In this document: piece after piece, positions 17,757-26,925 of the stretch | Layout of the letters: each line of letters begins with the position of its first letter | How positions within the stretch are numbered: the stretch's first letter is position 1 | Assembly: GCA_004524725.1 (NCBI GenBank) | Contig: SDNW01000012.1 | Location: 1-37,920, forward strand | Source of the DNA: Promethearchaeota archaeon | Lineage (GTDB): Archaea > Asgardarchaeota > Lokiarchaeia > Sigyniarchaeales > SOKP01 | Length of the DNA stretch: 37,920 nt | Direction: 5' to 3' | Notes under the pieces: model-generated | The model's input: only the letters and a program-made list of their open reading frames with translations | Databases searched by the model: none | What the model was told of the DNA's origin: nothing | Translations under genes and position numbers: made by a program

Positions 17757-18107
17757 ATGGAATTTTGCGATGAGTGTGGAAGTATGATGCTTCCATCCAA
17801 AATTGAGGGGAAAATAGTGTTTAAATGTAAATGCGGAGCCATTAAATCCTTCGATTTAAATAAATCAGATGCCTATAAAGTAAGAAAAACTATTGAACAT
17901 TCTGCCCGTGAAGAAGTGACTAATATTGGAGACGTAATGGAGTGGAAAGAGAAAAATTTACGAAGCAGTATAAAAGATTTTAAATGTTCCAGATGTGGTT
18001 ATAATAAAGCTCACTTAGAGACAAGACAGACTCGAAGTGCCGATGAAGGAATGACTCATTTCATTACATGCCTAAAATGTGGAAAAATGAGAAAAATTGG
18101 AAGCTAA
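17757..18107 (+). CDS. tfs: Transcription factor S (TFIIS-like / RNA polymerase subunit M)
   Basis: A 116-residue archaeal TFS, which binds RNA polymerase and stimulates cleavage of the RNA in stalled complexes. The N-terminal ribbon has CDEC (Cys4, Cys7) and KCKC (Cys24, Cys26). The C-terminal ribbon has CSRC (Cys77, Cys80) and CLKC (Cys105, Cys108), with the hairpin QTRSADEGMT carrying the acidic pair Asp96-Glu97 that completes the polymerase active site. The intact DE pair argues for a true cleavage factor and against an Rpb9-like or inhibitory paralogue. Length matches archaeal TFS. It ends tail to tail with the DUF167 gene, 6 nt apart. Confidence 0.92.
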   Translation: MEFCDECGSMMLPSKIEGKIVFKCKCGAIKSFDLNKSDAYKVRKTIEHSAREEVTNIGDVMEWKEKNLRSSIKDFKCSRCGYNKAHLETRQTRSADEGMTHFITCLKCGKMRKIGS

Positions 18108-18113
18108 GCTATC

Positions 18114-18419
18114 TCACTTTTTTAACAATTCAACAACTTTTTGCTTTGAAATTGAATTTTCTAAGACTAATTTAATAATTTTTGTGGAACTTTTAGCTCC
18201 ACTGGAAAGTTCTATTGAGATAAGTTGTTGCCGGAATTTCTTTTTCAAAAAGGATAACAATTCTCGATTAGCTCTATTTTGAATTGGTTTCGAGCGTAAA
18301 TGAATGGATAGATATTCCTCCTTAAAACTGTTCTCAACAATTTGTTGTCTTTTTGAATTTGGCTTTATTGCCAATTTCAATAAAAAAACCTTGGGTTCTA
18401 TCTCTTCGATAAATTTCAT
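18114..18419 (-). CDS. DUF167 (YggU/UPF0235) family protein
   Basis: A 101-residue protein with the DUF167 pattern: LKLAIKPNSKRQQIV at the start, LSIHLRSKPIQNRANRELLSFL in the middle (family: L.V.L...P..GKAN..L...L) and SIELSSGAKSSTKIIKL near the end (family: SG..SR.K). The fold is a small alpha/beta domain with no known catalytic role. It overlaps nothing and lies between TFS (convergent) and the DHH phosphoesterase, which is on the same strand about 30 nt upstream, so the two are probably cotranscribed. Confidence 0.75.
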   Translation of the reverse strand: MKFIEEIEPKVFLLKLAIKPNSKRQQIVENSFKEEYLSIHLRSKPIQNRANRELLSFLKKKFRQQLISIELSSGAKSSTKIIKLVLENSISKQKVVELLKK

Positions 18420-18451
18420 ATTCTTAGAAATTTTTTCGGGGATTTAGGGTT

Positions 18452-19840
18452 TTAAAAATAATTATCGATATCTTGCTTTAAATGTTTAAATGAGGCTTGA
18501 GATAATCTAATACCTCCAGCTAATTTATGACCTCCTCCATTTCCTCCTAGATTATGTTTAATATTTGTAATTATGCTGTTTACTCCGCCAGCTTTATGAT
18601 TTTTTACAAATTTTCGGGAACAGCGCACGCTTAGCTTGATCATCTGAGTTTTTTTCTCCAATCCACCTAAAAATAACATTTTATTTGGATTAAAAAGTTC
18701 ATTTACCATACTAAAACTTGCGGTATCTGACCAATTACTTGGTTGTATTTTTCCATTACCAGCATCTACAAATATAGCATACTTAGTCTCGATTTTTGAC
18801 AAATCATTGGAAAGTTTTTTCATGTTTACTGCTAGATCGGAAACATATTCATTATAGATTGATTTTGCATATCGAGTTATAGACTTTTGGCGCATAATAG
18901 AAATTGCGGCACTGATATTTTTAAAAGACAAAATATTTAACAATAAAGAATGCTCAAAAGCGAATCGGAGCATTCCCAATTTAAAGGGAAGGATACTATA
19001 ATTACCTAAACTCACCTTAGGTAGCTTTAATAACTTTTGAAGCTCATTTTCATTAATTTCAATTAATTTTTTATTGGCATCAATTTGCATCGTATTTAGT
19101 TGGGTCTTAATGTGAAGATCACTTTCTCCACTATATCCTGGTATGAAGGGTAAGATACTATTTCTAAGGCTATTTTTAACGGTATCATGCATACTTCCAA
19201 ATAAAATCAAGCCTTTCTTGTCTTCCACTATTTCTTCTTCAAGAATTTGCTCATAGACCTCTTTATTAAAGGATTGTAATTTATCCATCGATCGTAATGA
19301 ATCACCTGCTATTCCTATCACGGTTAGCCATCCGTATTTAATTAAGGATGGTTTGATACTTGTCGCAAACATATGTGTTAAAGTGGAGCCCGCAATATCC
19401 GCTAGACCATCAAATCCATATATGGTAGGATTGACAAAATGAAGATTGTTGGGAGTTTCATTAAAACCATACGCATTTTCTACTTCATGATGATCCAGTA
19501 TATAAAAATGTTCTTCTCTTTTGTTGATAATCGGAAGAAGATCATTTAAATTAGAACCAACATCAGTAAAAATCAATGCAGTTTTATCACTCTGATGTTT
19601 TGGTAATATACCACTTAGAAAATGCTCCCAAGATACAGAACGATTATAAATAAAGTAATCATTGCTTAATTTCATTTTGTGAAGTAAATTTTGGATTAGT
19701 TGGAGGCTACTTATGCCATCTGCGTCATTATGAGAGATGAGAATAATATTATTGTATTTACTATTTGAATAGTCGATAAAATGCTCTACTGCCCCTTCTA
19801 GGTTGCGTAAAAATGCAGTTCGATCCGGTTTTTTTGCCAT
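18452..19840 (-). CDS. DHH-family phosphoesterase, archaeal RecJ/GAN-like
   Basis: A 462-residue DHH phosphoesterase. Motif I is ISHNDADG (His37, Asp39, Asp41), a TDVGSN motif follows, the name-giving DHH is Asp116-His117-His118, and the C-terminal DHHA1 part has GGNGGGHKLAGG (about 433-444). All metal ligands appear present, so it should be an active nuclease or phosphodiesterase. Archaeal relatives of this size include the GINS-associated nuclease, a RecJ homologue linked to the replisome and related to Cdc45. Other DHH proteins degrade nanoRNA, so the exact role is not fixed. It is divergently placed from the membrane protein at 20.1 kb, with a 280-nt AT-rich spacer in which I see only weak dyads. 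Confidence 0.82.
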   Translation of the reverse strand: MAKKPDRTAFLRNLEGAVEHFIDYSNSKYNNIILISHNDADGISSLQLIQNLLHKMKLSNDYFIYNRSVSWEHFLSGILPKHQSDKTALIFTDVGSNLNDLLPIINKREEHFYILDHHEVENAYGFNETPNNLHFVNPTIYGFDGLADIAGSTLTHMFATSIKPSLIKYGWLTVIGIAGDSLRSMDKLQSFNKEVYEQILEEEIVEDKKGLILFGSMHDTVKNSLRNSILPFIPGYSGESDLHIKTQLNTMQIDANKKLIEINENELQKLLKLPKVSLGNYSILPFKLGMLRFAFEHSLLLNILSFKNISAAISIMRQKSITRYAKSIYNEYVSDLAVNMKKLSNDLSKIETKYAIFVDAGNGKIQPSNWSDTASFSMVNELFNPNKMLFLGGLEKKTQMIKLSVRCSRKFVKNHKAGGVNSIITNIKHNLGGNGGGHKLAGGIRLSQASFKHLKQDIDNYF

Positions 19841-20120
19841 TTAGATCAAGTTCCAGTTAAGTGATCCTAACTCCTTTTATAATCAAAACAATCTTATTGT
19901 TTAAAATATTTCACAAGCTTTACATATTCTGAAAGTTAGAAGTTTTTAATTATTAACTCTAATAGCGTTTTTAAATACAAATAAAATAAATTATCTTCAT
20001 TTAAATATTGCTATAATATTCAGCCAATAGGAGTTATTGAACTAAACTTTAAAAATTATCAAAAAATTATTTAATTCTATTGAATTTTAATTCATACATA
20101 TTTCGCAATAGTCGATAATA

Positions 20121-21827
20121 ATGGATGATCACCAGAAGAAATTAGTGATAATCGCTAGTATCATAATGTGCTTTTTAGTTCCTCTCTATTTCATAATATA
20201 TAATCGCAACCCTCAAATAGAGGAATATCCTTATTGTTTGGACAGTGAAGCCTTAATGACGCACACGTTTTCTAAAGAAGATTATAAACCAATTATAGAT
20301 GATGATAAACTCAGCTATGGAAATATTACAATTATGGATCTTGATTTTCATGAAGCGGGAATTACGAATGATAGTGAGAATTACGGCATTTTAGACGATG
20401 ATTTCACTTCCGGAGCTTTGATAGTGAATTATAGCAGTACAACATTCATTGAAACTGTGGGTTTAGCTCAAATAGATAATTTAGATGAATCGATAGAAGA
20501 TTCCAATATTATCACTGTACTATTAAATGATACTATTACGGTGGAATATAATAAATCGTTGGCACCTCTCAATGGATTCTTAATCTATGGTTCTAGATTA
20601 ACCCCCTGCAATTTATCTCAGCTATTGATTTTAAATACGACAGGTTCCTTTGTAGAGGAAATCAGTGACGAGTTTTATGATACTGATGAAAATGATTACT
20701 TAATTTTCGACTATGAGGATTATTTTATTGAAGATTATAAAAAATTTGAATTGTATCTTATTTGGGAATATGAGATATTAATTGATGATTGGAATTTAGA
20801 ACAAAGCAACCAAGATATTTTTATCAACACTAATGAACAAACCATAAAACCACTATTTCAATATAACTTTACGGTGGCAAGAAATAAAATCAGTACAAAT
20901 ATATCAGAAGGTATCATAGAAGCTACCAATTTAGATTTAGATTTACGACTTTCCCCCGCAGATAAAGAAGAATTATTTGATCATAGTCTTAAAGTTGGAG
21001 AAAGTTTTGTTAGTAATTATTTAAATGGCGATAATTCACTAAATATAACAATTGTCTCTAATCTTAGTCAAGTATTCTTAAATTATACTGCAAATTTCAC
21101 TTTAAAATTTATAGATCCAGTAAAAACGAGTTGGGCAATTGATCGATTAGTATCTCTTCGAAATATTCGAGAACGAATCTATTTTCCATCATTAATCGAA
21201 GCACCACAACACTATGTTTTATCGAATTTATATATTTATGAACAAACAATTACGATCGATCAAGTAATAAGTAATAGTTCCTTATTTGAAAGGAATGTTC
21301 TCGTTTTTGATATCAATGTATCTGAAGTCGAAGAAGATTTAACCAATAGTCTAATCATTACTAAAAATTCAATTAAAAAGAAAGGATTGAAAGTATTTGT
21401 CCCATTCCTGATCGAGGGAGAATGTAATCCCTTTATTATTAAATATAATGCTAATAATGATCTTAAAATCATCATCGCTGACAATATCTTTATGCCCTTA
21501 TCCGGAATTACTGTTGAATTTTATTATTATGATAAGCCTTTTGGTACTTATATTTCTAATGAAAAAGTTCAACCTATTTCTCCGATTATGTCAAATGAGA
21601 ACGGTGAGGTAATTTTAAGCGGTGTTCCAAACGGTAATTATACACTTAAGTTATATCGAAATTCACAAATTCTTATGGAAAAGACTATAAGCACTTTTAG
21701 TGCAGTAAATTACATTGCTACAGATATAGTACACTTTCCCCTCTGGATTGCAGTCTTTGGATTAATAAATGGAATATTAGTATTAGTTGGTTTCATCGTT
21801 TATTATAAATATAAAAAACGTACTTAG
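20121..21827 (+). CDS. Membrane-anchored extracytoplasmic protein, unknown function
   Basis: I do not recognise this 568-residue protein. It has an N-terminal hydrophobic segment (about 8-26, LVIIASIIMCFLVPLYFIIY) and a C-terminal membrane helix (about 540-562) followed by a short basic tail (YKYKKRT). The roughly 510 residues in between would lie outside the cell. They are acidic, rich in Asn, Asp, Ser and Tyr, and carry many N-x-S/T sites that could be glycosylated. Near the membrane the segment GEVILSGVPNGNYTLKLYRN looks like a carboxypeptidase-regulatory or SpaA-like beta-sandwich. It may be a surface protein. The next small gene starts 6 nt after its stop. Confidence 0.7.
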   Translation: MDDHQKKLVIIASIIMCFLVPLYFIIYNRNPQIEEYPYCLDSEALMTHTFSKEDYKPIIDDDKLSYGNITIMDLDFHEAGITNDSENYGILDDDFTSGALIVNYSSTTFIETVGLAQIDNLDESIEDSNIITVLLNDTITVEYNKSLAPLNGFLIYGSRLTPCNLSQLLILNTTGSFVEEISDEFYDTDENDYLIFDYEDYFIEDYKKFELYLIWEYEILIDDWNLEQSNQDIFINTNEQTIKPLFQYNFTVARNKISTNISEGIIEATNLDLDLRLSPADKEELFDHSLKVGESFVSNYLNGDNSLNITIVSNLSQVFLNYTANFTLKFIDPVKTSWAIDRLVSLRNIRERIYFPSLIEAPQHYVLSNLYIYEQTITIDQVISNSSLFERNVLVFDINVSEVEEDLTNSLIITKNSIKKKGLKVFVPFLIEGECNPFIIKYNANNDLKIIIADNIFMPLSGITVEFYYYDKPFGTYISNEKVQPISPIMSNENGEVILSGVPNGNYTLKLYRNSQILMEKTISTFSAVNYIATDIVHFPLWIAVFGLINGILVLVGFIVYYKYKKRT

Positions 21828-21833
21828 GGAAAT

Positions 21834-22163
21834 TTGATTGTAATTTTTGTTGATAATATAGAGAACTTCATTGAATTTTTAAAATTGAGAATAATGGATG
21901 AAGTTTTTTATGAAGTAAAAGAAAGTAAAAATCTTTCAGAAATAAAAAATGAAGAGCAATGCGAGATTATTTTACACTTCCTTGCCAAAGCTGATCAAAA
22001 TACAATCTTATATGAAACCAAGCAAATCATTTCAAAATCACCAAATATTTCAATAGATACGGCTGTAATTGATTTATTACAAGGAGTAATAAATCAAGTT
22101 GACAACGAAGTCTCCTTAGTTAAAGGGAAGATTAGAGAGATTTTTCTATCATACTCTTCATAA
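21834..22163 (+). CDS. Small hypothetical protein
   Basis: I do not recognise this protein of 109 residues. It is soluble and mixed alpha/beta: the first strand (MIVIFVDN) is followed by helices, with no cysteines grouped for metal and no obvious catalytic motif. The only start near the preceding stop is the TTG at 21834; the next candidate is an ATG at 21894 that would remove the first strand. The 6-nt distance to the membrane-protein gene suggests translation from the same message. Downstream it faces the aIF2-gamma gene tail to tail. Confidence 0.55.
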   Translation: MIVIFVDNIENFIEFLKLRIMDEVFYEVKESKNLSEIKNEEQCEIILHFLAKADQNTILYETKQIISKSPNISIDTAVIDLLQGVINQVDNEVSLVKGKIREIFLSYSS

Positions 22164-22193
22164 AGTAAGAAAATTAGGATTTAATATCTTTTT

Positions 22194-23756
22194 TTATTGG
22201 CCATTGATTAATTCACCATATCCAATTAATCGATAACGTCTGTTAATAATTCTAGAGATTGCAAATATAAAGTCTTCGGGGGGACATATTGGAGGGTTAA
22301 GCTTGAGAATATATGAATTTTTTAGGATTTTTACAACCGTACCTCCTGTTTTTTCAGTACCTACAACTAGCAGTAATTTTTCATTGTGTTTCAATTCAGA
22401 TACTTTTATTTGTATTTCTGATCCTATAACACGATCAAGTAAATTGACATTGAGTTCTACTTCAGAGAGAACCTCAGGGAGAGAATCGGGTCTTCCAACT
22501 AATTGTCCGATCAGGGAATCTCCTTTAGTGAGTGATGGATCCAATTCCGTACCTAGTCCAATTAAACCTCCAGGTTTAGCTATTTCCAATAAGTTACTAC
22601 CTTGGTTGATACTAACTAATTTTGTTCGAATAGGTACATAATTGTTTTTTACTCTTAAACCTGGTTTTATTTCAATTTCTTCACCGATTTTTATGTTTCC
22701 CTTTAACACCGAACCACCAATAACCCCACCTTTCAAAGAACTTATTTCGGTTCCAGGGCGATTGATATCAAATGACCGTGCAATCAAAAATTGAAAATCT
22801 TCCTTTTGATCAAGAGTAGGAGTGGGGATTAGTTCTTGAAAAGCTCTTACAACAAGATTAATATTCGCTCCGAAAACAGCAGAAATAGGAATGATGGGTG
22901 CATTTTCGGCCACAGTCCCTTTTATAAAATCTTTAATTTCCTTATAATTTTCTTGGGCTTGTTCTTTTGAGACCGCATCAATTTTGTTCTGAATAATAAT
23001 AATATTTTCGATACCAGCGATATTTAACGCAGCCAAATGTTCTCTAGTCTGAGGTTGTGGACACTCTTCATCAGCTGCTATTAGTAAACACGCTCCATTC
23101 ATTAGTGATGCTCCACTTAGCATTGTAGCCATTAGGATCTCATGTCCAGGAGCATCAACAAATGAAATGTTTCTACGAAATTCTAAATTTCCCTCACAAT
23201 ACGGACATGAAAATCTAGGTTCTCCTTTATCCCTCAATGATTCTGCCATATGAGAAGTTAAAAACTCATCACATTCTGGACAATACAATATTGTCGCATT
23301 AGAATATCCTAATTTAATTGAGATGCCCCTTTCTTGCTCTTCAGAATGTCTATCGGTCCAGTCTCCAGAGAGAGCCTTAACAAGCGTGGTTTTCCCATGA
23401 TCTACATGGCCAACTAAGCCAATATTACACTCTGCTTGTTGTTTCATTAGTTTTTTTAAATCTTTGGCCTTTTCGGGTGTAAATTTAGCTGAAGGCTTTT
23501 TCTTTGGTTCTTTAACCTCTTTAGTTGGAGTTGATTCAACTGAAATAGCGTTTTCTTCTTGGTTTTGTTCTACGAGTTCTCTCGCATTATTGATATATTT
23601 GATTGCAGTAGCTTCTCCTACCCCTTTTATGTTTAACCTTAATAAACTATCTGGATCAACTTTAGCTAACTGTTCTACCGTTTCTATACCTGCCTTTTTA
23701 ATTCTTTCCGCGGTAGCTTTTCCGATTCCCGTGATATCTTCTAAATCGTATGGCAT
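22194..23756 (-). CDS. eif2g: Translation initiation factor 2 subunit gamma with an N-terminal helix-hairpin-helix extension
   Basis: A 520-residue aIF2-gamma, the GTPase that carries initiator tRNA to the small ribosomal subunit with aIF2-alpha and -beta. G1 is GHVDHGKT (116-123), the zinc knuckle is Cys159, Cys162, Cys184 and Cys187, G3 is DAPGH (201-205) and G4 is NKID (257-260). Domains II and III follow with RPGTEISSLKGGVIGGSV and the C-terminal barrel. Archaeal aIF2-gamma is normally about 410 residues. The extra 105 at the N-terminus consist of two helix-hairpin-helix motifs (ITGIGKATAERIKKAG, 8-23; IKGVGEATAIKYINNA, 43-58) and a charged linker. That arrangement resembles the DNA-binding N-domain of RadA. 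The frame is continuous, so this is a true fusion and not two genes. Confidence 0.93.
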   Translation of the reverse strand: MPYDLEDITGIGKATAERIKKAGIETVEQLAKVDPDSLLRLNIKGVGEATAIKYINNARELVEQNQEENAISVESTPTKEVKEPKKKPSAKFTPEKAKDLKKLMKQQAECNIGLVGHVDHGKTTLVKALSGDWTDRHSEEQERGISIKLGYSNATILYCPECDEFLTSHMAESLRDKGEPRFSCPYCEGNLEFRRNISFVDAPGHEILMATMLSGASLMNGACLLIAADEECPQPQTREHLAALNIAGIENIIIIQNKIDAVSKEQAQENYKEIKDFIKGTVAENAPIIPISAVFGANINLVVRAFQELIPTPTLDQKEDFQFLIARSFDINRPGTEISSLKGGVIGGSVLKGNIKIGEEIEIKPGLRVKNNYVPIRTKLVSINQGSNLLEIAKPGGLIGLGTELDPSLTKGDSLIGQLVGRPDSLPEVLSEVELNVNLLDRVIGSEIQIKVSELKHNEKLLLVVGTEKTGGTVVKILKNSYILKLNPPICPPEDFIFAISRIINRRYRLIGYGELINGQ

Positions 23757-23883
23757 TGTAATCTATAATTTAAAATTATAACAAATAAAACAATCTATAT
23801 TTCTAAAATCCTATGAAAAATATAGAATGGATGTAATATTAAATTAATTGTTATACGACTTGTACGATATGAAATATCAAAGA

Positions 23884-24111
23884 TTAGTGTATCGTTTTAA
23901 TTGTTTTTATTCCTCCTGGCTTTTTTTCAAGTTCTTTGTAAGAGACTCTTAGAAGACTATCGACATAAAAAGTAGATATTTTTCCACAAGTGTCAACATT
24001 ATGGAGAATGTAGATTGGGGAGGGATACTGTGACGTATCAATATCAGTCTTCTCAATTTTGAATACTATACGTTCATTACAGTGAGGACAGGTATTAAAT
24101 CGAAGTGGCAT
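23884..24111 (-). CDS. Small CxxC protein, unknown function
   Basis: A 75-residue protein with CPHC at 8-11 near the N-terminus and a His37...Cys42 pair (ILHNVDTCGK) in the middle, which together could bind one zinc ion. The rest is a small alpha/beta unit (STFYVDSLLRVSYKEL) with a basic tail. I do not recognise a family. The ATG at 24111 is followed directly by coding-like sequence and the gene stands alone between aIF2-gamma and the divergent peptidase gene. Confidence 0.6.
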   Translation of the reverse strand: MPLRFNTCPHCNERIVFKIEKTDIDTSQYPSPIYILHNVDTCGKISTFYVDSLLRVSYKELEKKPGGIKTIKTIH

Positions 24112-24238
24112 ATATCAAAATCTTGTTTAATATATATGAATACAATGCTTATTTTTAATACGTTATAATATTTGCAAATATATTATTAAGTCTACCAATA
24201 AATATAAACGATAAAATTTTTTAAAGTATTGATCTATA

Positions 24239-26404
24239 ATGCGCAGAATTAGTTTGAAAGCAGTCACTTATTGCATTTTGACATTATTCCTTATAAACAC
24301 TTATGCTTTATTTTCTTTATATAAATCTGATCTAACTCAGACTGAATTCAATCGATTAGGCCAATCTAATGGGATTGCTAACCTTGATTTACCAGAAATT
24401 GATTTTGCATCCCTAAATGATACATGGTATGACTCTCCCATTGAAATGTTAATTATAGCGCCTAATCGAAGTGATTTTATCGACATTTTAAAACCATACG
24501 CTGACTGGAAGAATCAAAAGGGAGTGAAAACGATCATCCTGACAAATTTTAGCTTATATCCAGGAATCGATAATGCCGAAAGGATACGAAATATGATTAA
24601 ATCATATTACGAAAGCGATCGAATTAGATGGGTTCTCTTAGCAGGAGATGCGGAAGATGATATCCTCCCAATCCGTTATGTATTCAATCCTGATGTGACC
24701 TTAGTCTCTGGTCAATCAGAATACTCAAATTGGGATGAGTATTATAAGCCCACTGATTTTTACTATGCGGATTTAAATGGAGATTGGGATCAAGATGGAG
24801 ATGGGAATTGGGGGGAAAATCCAGATAACAATGCCAATGGCATTGATGAAATTAATTGGGATCCCGAAGTATATGTTGGACGTTTACCCGCAGATAATGC
24901 ACTAGAACTTTCGAATATGATAAATAAATCAATAAAGTATGAAATGAACCCTGAAAGTGGCGATTGGATGAATAGAATGCTTCTATCTGCAGGAATTTCA
25001 AGTTATTTCCCTCCTGAGGATGAAGCCCGTCTAAGTGAATATATCTGGAAAAATTATACCCAGTTTGAGATGAATTTTACTCATTTAATTCAATCTACAG
25101 GAAGTTTTACACCAACAATACCTCCCTTTCCAAACATACAGACAGATCTAACTCATAGTAATTTTGAAGATGCCTTTAATGGCGATAACTTTGGTGATGG
25201 AAATTCTGTTGTTTTTTTCGCAGGACATGCAGATCCTACGCAATTTACAGATTCAAGTGGTTACGGACCTTTTTATACTCGTGACGATGCCAGTAGTAGT
25301 AATAACACAAATATGCCATCCTTAGTATATGCGGATGCGTGTACAACTTCTCCCTATGATGTAGATTATAGTGTTGGGGATAATAATATTGGTGAAAACC
25401 TTATTAACCGTCCGCATGCGGGAGCTATTGGATATATTGGAGGAATTCGCGTTACATGGTATCTAGAGGAGGATTCAAACTTAGAAAAGTTAAATCGTGG
25501 AAATGCAAAATTATTTTTTGATGAATTCTTTCGTGAAAGAAAATTCCAACAAGGAAGAGCACTATTTGATTCAAAAATTGCATATATGAATAGCGACTAT
25601 TTTCTGAGAGGAGATACTTCAATGGAATTAGAATGGCAAAGAAAGAATATTTTAGCCTATAATCTTTTAGGAGATCCAGAGATTGATATTTATACTGATA
25701 ATCTTGCTACAGTTCCAAATTATTTTCAAGAAAGTATTTATGAAGGTCAATTAGTTTCTTTTACTCTTAAAGATAATCTAAATAGAACAGTACCTTACGG
25801 ACGTGTACACTTACGAAGTTCAGACGGAAAATTTTATACTGCGTATGCTGATATTGAAGGAAAAGTAGTATTTAGATTACCTCCTCAGAGTAATGAAACG
25901 TTTAATGTGACCATCACCGGGCACAATCTCATCCCTTCTACATTTAATTTTACTACAATAGAGGATTCGAGTATTCCTGAATTAATAGATTTTGAATTTA
26001 GTCCACAAAAAATTACGGTCGATGATAATCCCTACTTTAGATTAATAAGTCAAGATACTCACTCGGGAGTGGAAAGTATCTTTATTATTTTGACTAAAAA
26101 TAACTTTCAAGATTATTTTTATTATCAAGTGAAAAATAACTTCCACCAGAATTTTGAGATATTTAATATCACATTGAATAAATTAAAACCCGGAGATTAT
26201 TCCTATGCCTTTGTGGTGAGGGATTTCACAAATATTACGAGTCTTTACTATCAATCCTCCTACTTCTTCATAATTGAGACGACAATTACATATTATATCA
26301 TTATTGTTTCACTAATTTTGATTTTAAGTATAATGGCTTTTTCAATATATTACACAATTTATAAATTAACGAAACTCAAAGAAACTAATAGAAAAATCAA
26401 ATAA
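24239..26404 (+). CDS. Secreted, membrane-anchored C25 (gingipain-like) cysteine peptidase
   Basis: A 721-residue extracytoplasmic protein. Residues 1-27 form a signal peptide or N-terminal anchor (MRRISLKAVTYCILTLFLIN). The domain at about 65-480 matches peptidase family C25: WVLLAGDAEDDILPIRYV, an Asp-rich, Ca-binding-like stretch (DLNGDWDQDGDGNW), VYVGRLPADN, the catalytic His330 in VVFFAGHADP and the catalytic Cys368 in YADACTTSPYD. An Ig-like segment follows (about 500-670), then a C-terminal membrane helix (about 684-706) and a basic tail inside the cell. Gingipains are secreted endopeptidases; related proteins also occur in archaea. It probably acts at the cell surface. The membrane topology resembles that of the protein at 20.1 kb. 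Confidence 0.85.
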   Translation: MRRISLKAVTYCILTLFLINTYALFSLYKSDLTQTEFNRLGQSNGIANLDLPEIDFASLNDTWYDSPIEMLIIAPNRSDFIDILKPYADWKNQKGVKTIILTNFSLYPGIDNAERIRNMIKSYYESDRIRWVLLAGDAEDDILPIRYVFNPDVTLVSGQSEYSNWDEYYKPTDFYYADLNGDWDQDGDGNWGENPDNNANGIDEINWDPEVYVGRLPADNALELSNMINKSIKYEMNPESGDWMNRMLLSAGISSYFPPEDEARLSEYIWKNYTQFEMNFTHLIQSTGSFTPTIPPFPNIQTDLTHSNFEDAFNGDNFGDGNSVVFFAGHADPTQFTDSSGYGPFYTRDDASSSNNTNMPSLVYADACTTSPYDVDYSVGDNNIGENLINRPHAGAIGYIGGIRVTWYLEEDSNLEKLNRGNAKLFFDEFFRERKFQQGRALFDSKIAYMNSDYFLRGDTSMELEWQRKNILAYNLLGDPEIDIYTDNLATVPNYFQESIYEGQLVSFTLKDNLNRTVPYGRVHLRSSDGKFYTAYADIEGKVVFRLPPQSNETFNVTITGHNLIPSTFNFTTIEDSSIPELIDFEFSPQKITVDDNPYFRLISQDTHSGVESIFIILTKNNFQDYFYYQVKNNFHQNFEIFNITLNKLKPGDYSYAFVVRDFTNITSLYYQSSYFFIIETTITYYIIIVSLILILSIMAFSIYYTIYKLTKLKETNRKIK

Positions 26405-26470
26405 AATTTCCTAAATATTTTACTAATTATACTCAAATTATAATTGTGAAAAAATCATTCTTTGAGTTAT

Positions 26471-26755
26471 ATGACAGAAAACAATCAAAAAGGAGATGTA
26501 CATCCCATTGCTAGGAGAGCCCTTGAGATGGCATATACGGGAATTGACCCTATCCAATTCGATGATTATGCGATAGAGCAATTAGAAGATATGCTAAAGG
26601 AACGTTTTGATAAACCCGATCTTCTTAAAGCGGTTGTGGACCTTATCAATTTAGCGAGTATACTCAAGGAAGAGGGATGTGATTCTGCATCAAGACAACT
26701 CATTATAGTAGCAAGCTCGGCGGCTGATGCTCTTCAAAAACAGAAAGAAATATAG
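26471..26755 (+). CDS. Small helical hypothetical protein
   Basis: A protein of about 94 residues, wholly helical and soluble (PIARRALEMAYTGIDPIQFD, LEDMLKERFDKPDLLKAVVD). It has one cysteine and no recognised motif. I chose the ATG at 26471 (MTENNQKGD); an in-frame TTG at 26462 would add three residues. It follows the peptidase gene by about 65 nt and precedes the permuted 5S rRNA region. I can suggest no function. Confidence 0.6.
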   Translation: MTENNQKGDVHPIARRALEMAYTGIDPIQFDDYAIEQLEDMLKERFDKPDLLKAVVDLINLASILKEEGCDSASRQLIIVASSAADALQKQKEI

Positions 26756-26823
26756 AATAAAAAAAAAATCACTCAATTAAAAACTCATTTAATTATAATA
26801 AAATTTAATTAATAAGCTACACT

Positions 26824-26836
26824 ACTTCTAAATACT
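26824..26836 (+). promoter_or_regulatory. Possible TATA element for the 5S rRNA transcript
   Basis: CTTCTAAATACTT resembles an archaeal TATA box and lies about 80 nt before the first flanking stem of the permuted 5S unit. A start 25 nt downstream, near 26860, would place the whole processing structure in the transcript. The surrounding DNA is so AT-rich that other matches exist (for instance around 26790-26805), so this is weak. Confidence 0.25.
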
Positions 26837-26925
26837 TTAGACCGAATAAGGAAACATTTCGATTGAAAATATTAGTCCTTATTACCTGGTCTGATATGGA
26901 TTTTTTAACCACATATTTATCTCAA

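Noticed and set aside
19936..19962. Imperfect hairpin (TTAGAAGTT / AACTCTAA) in the spacer between the DHH and membrane-protein genes
   Set aside because: Short, with a bulge and an AT-rich loop; no C/D or H/ACA box set and no T-run directly after it.
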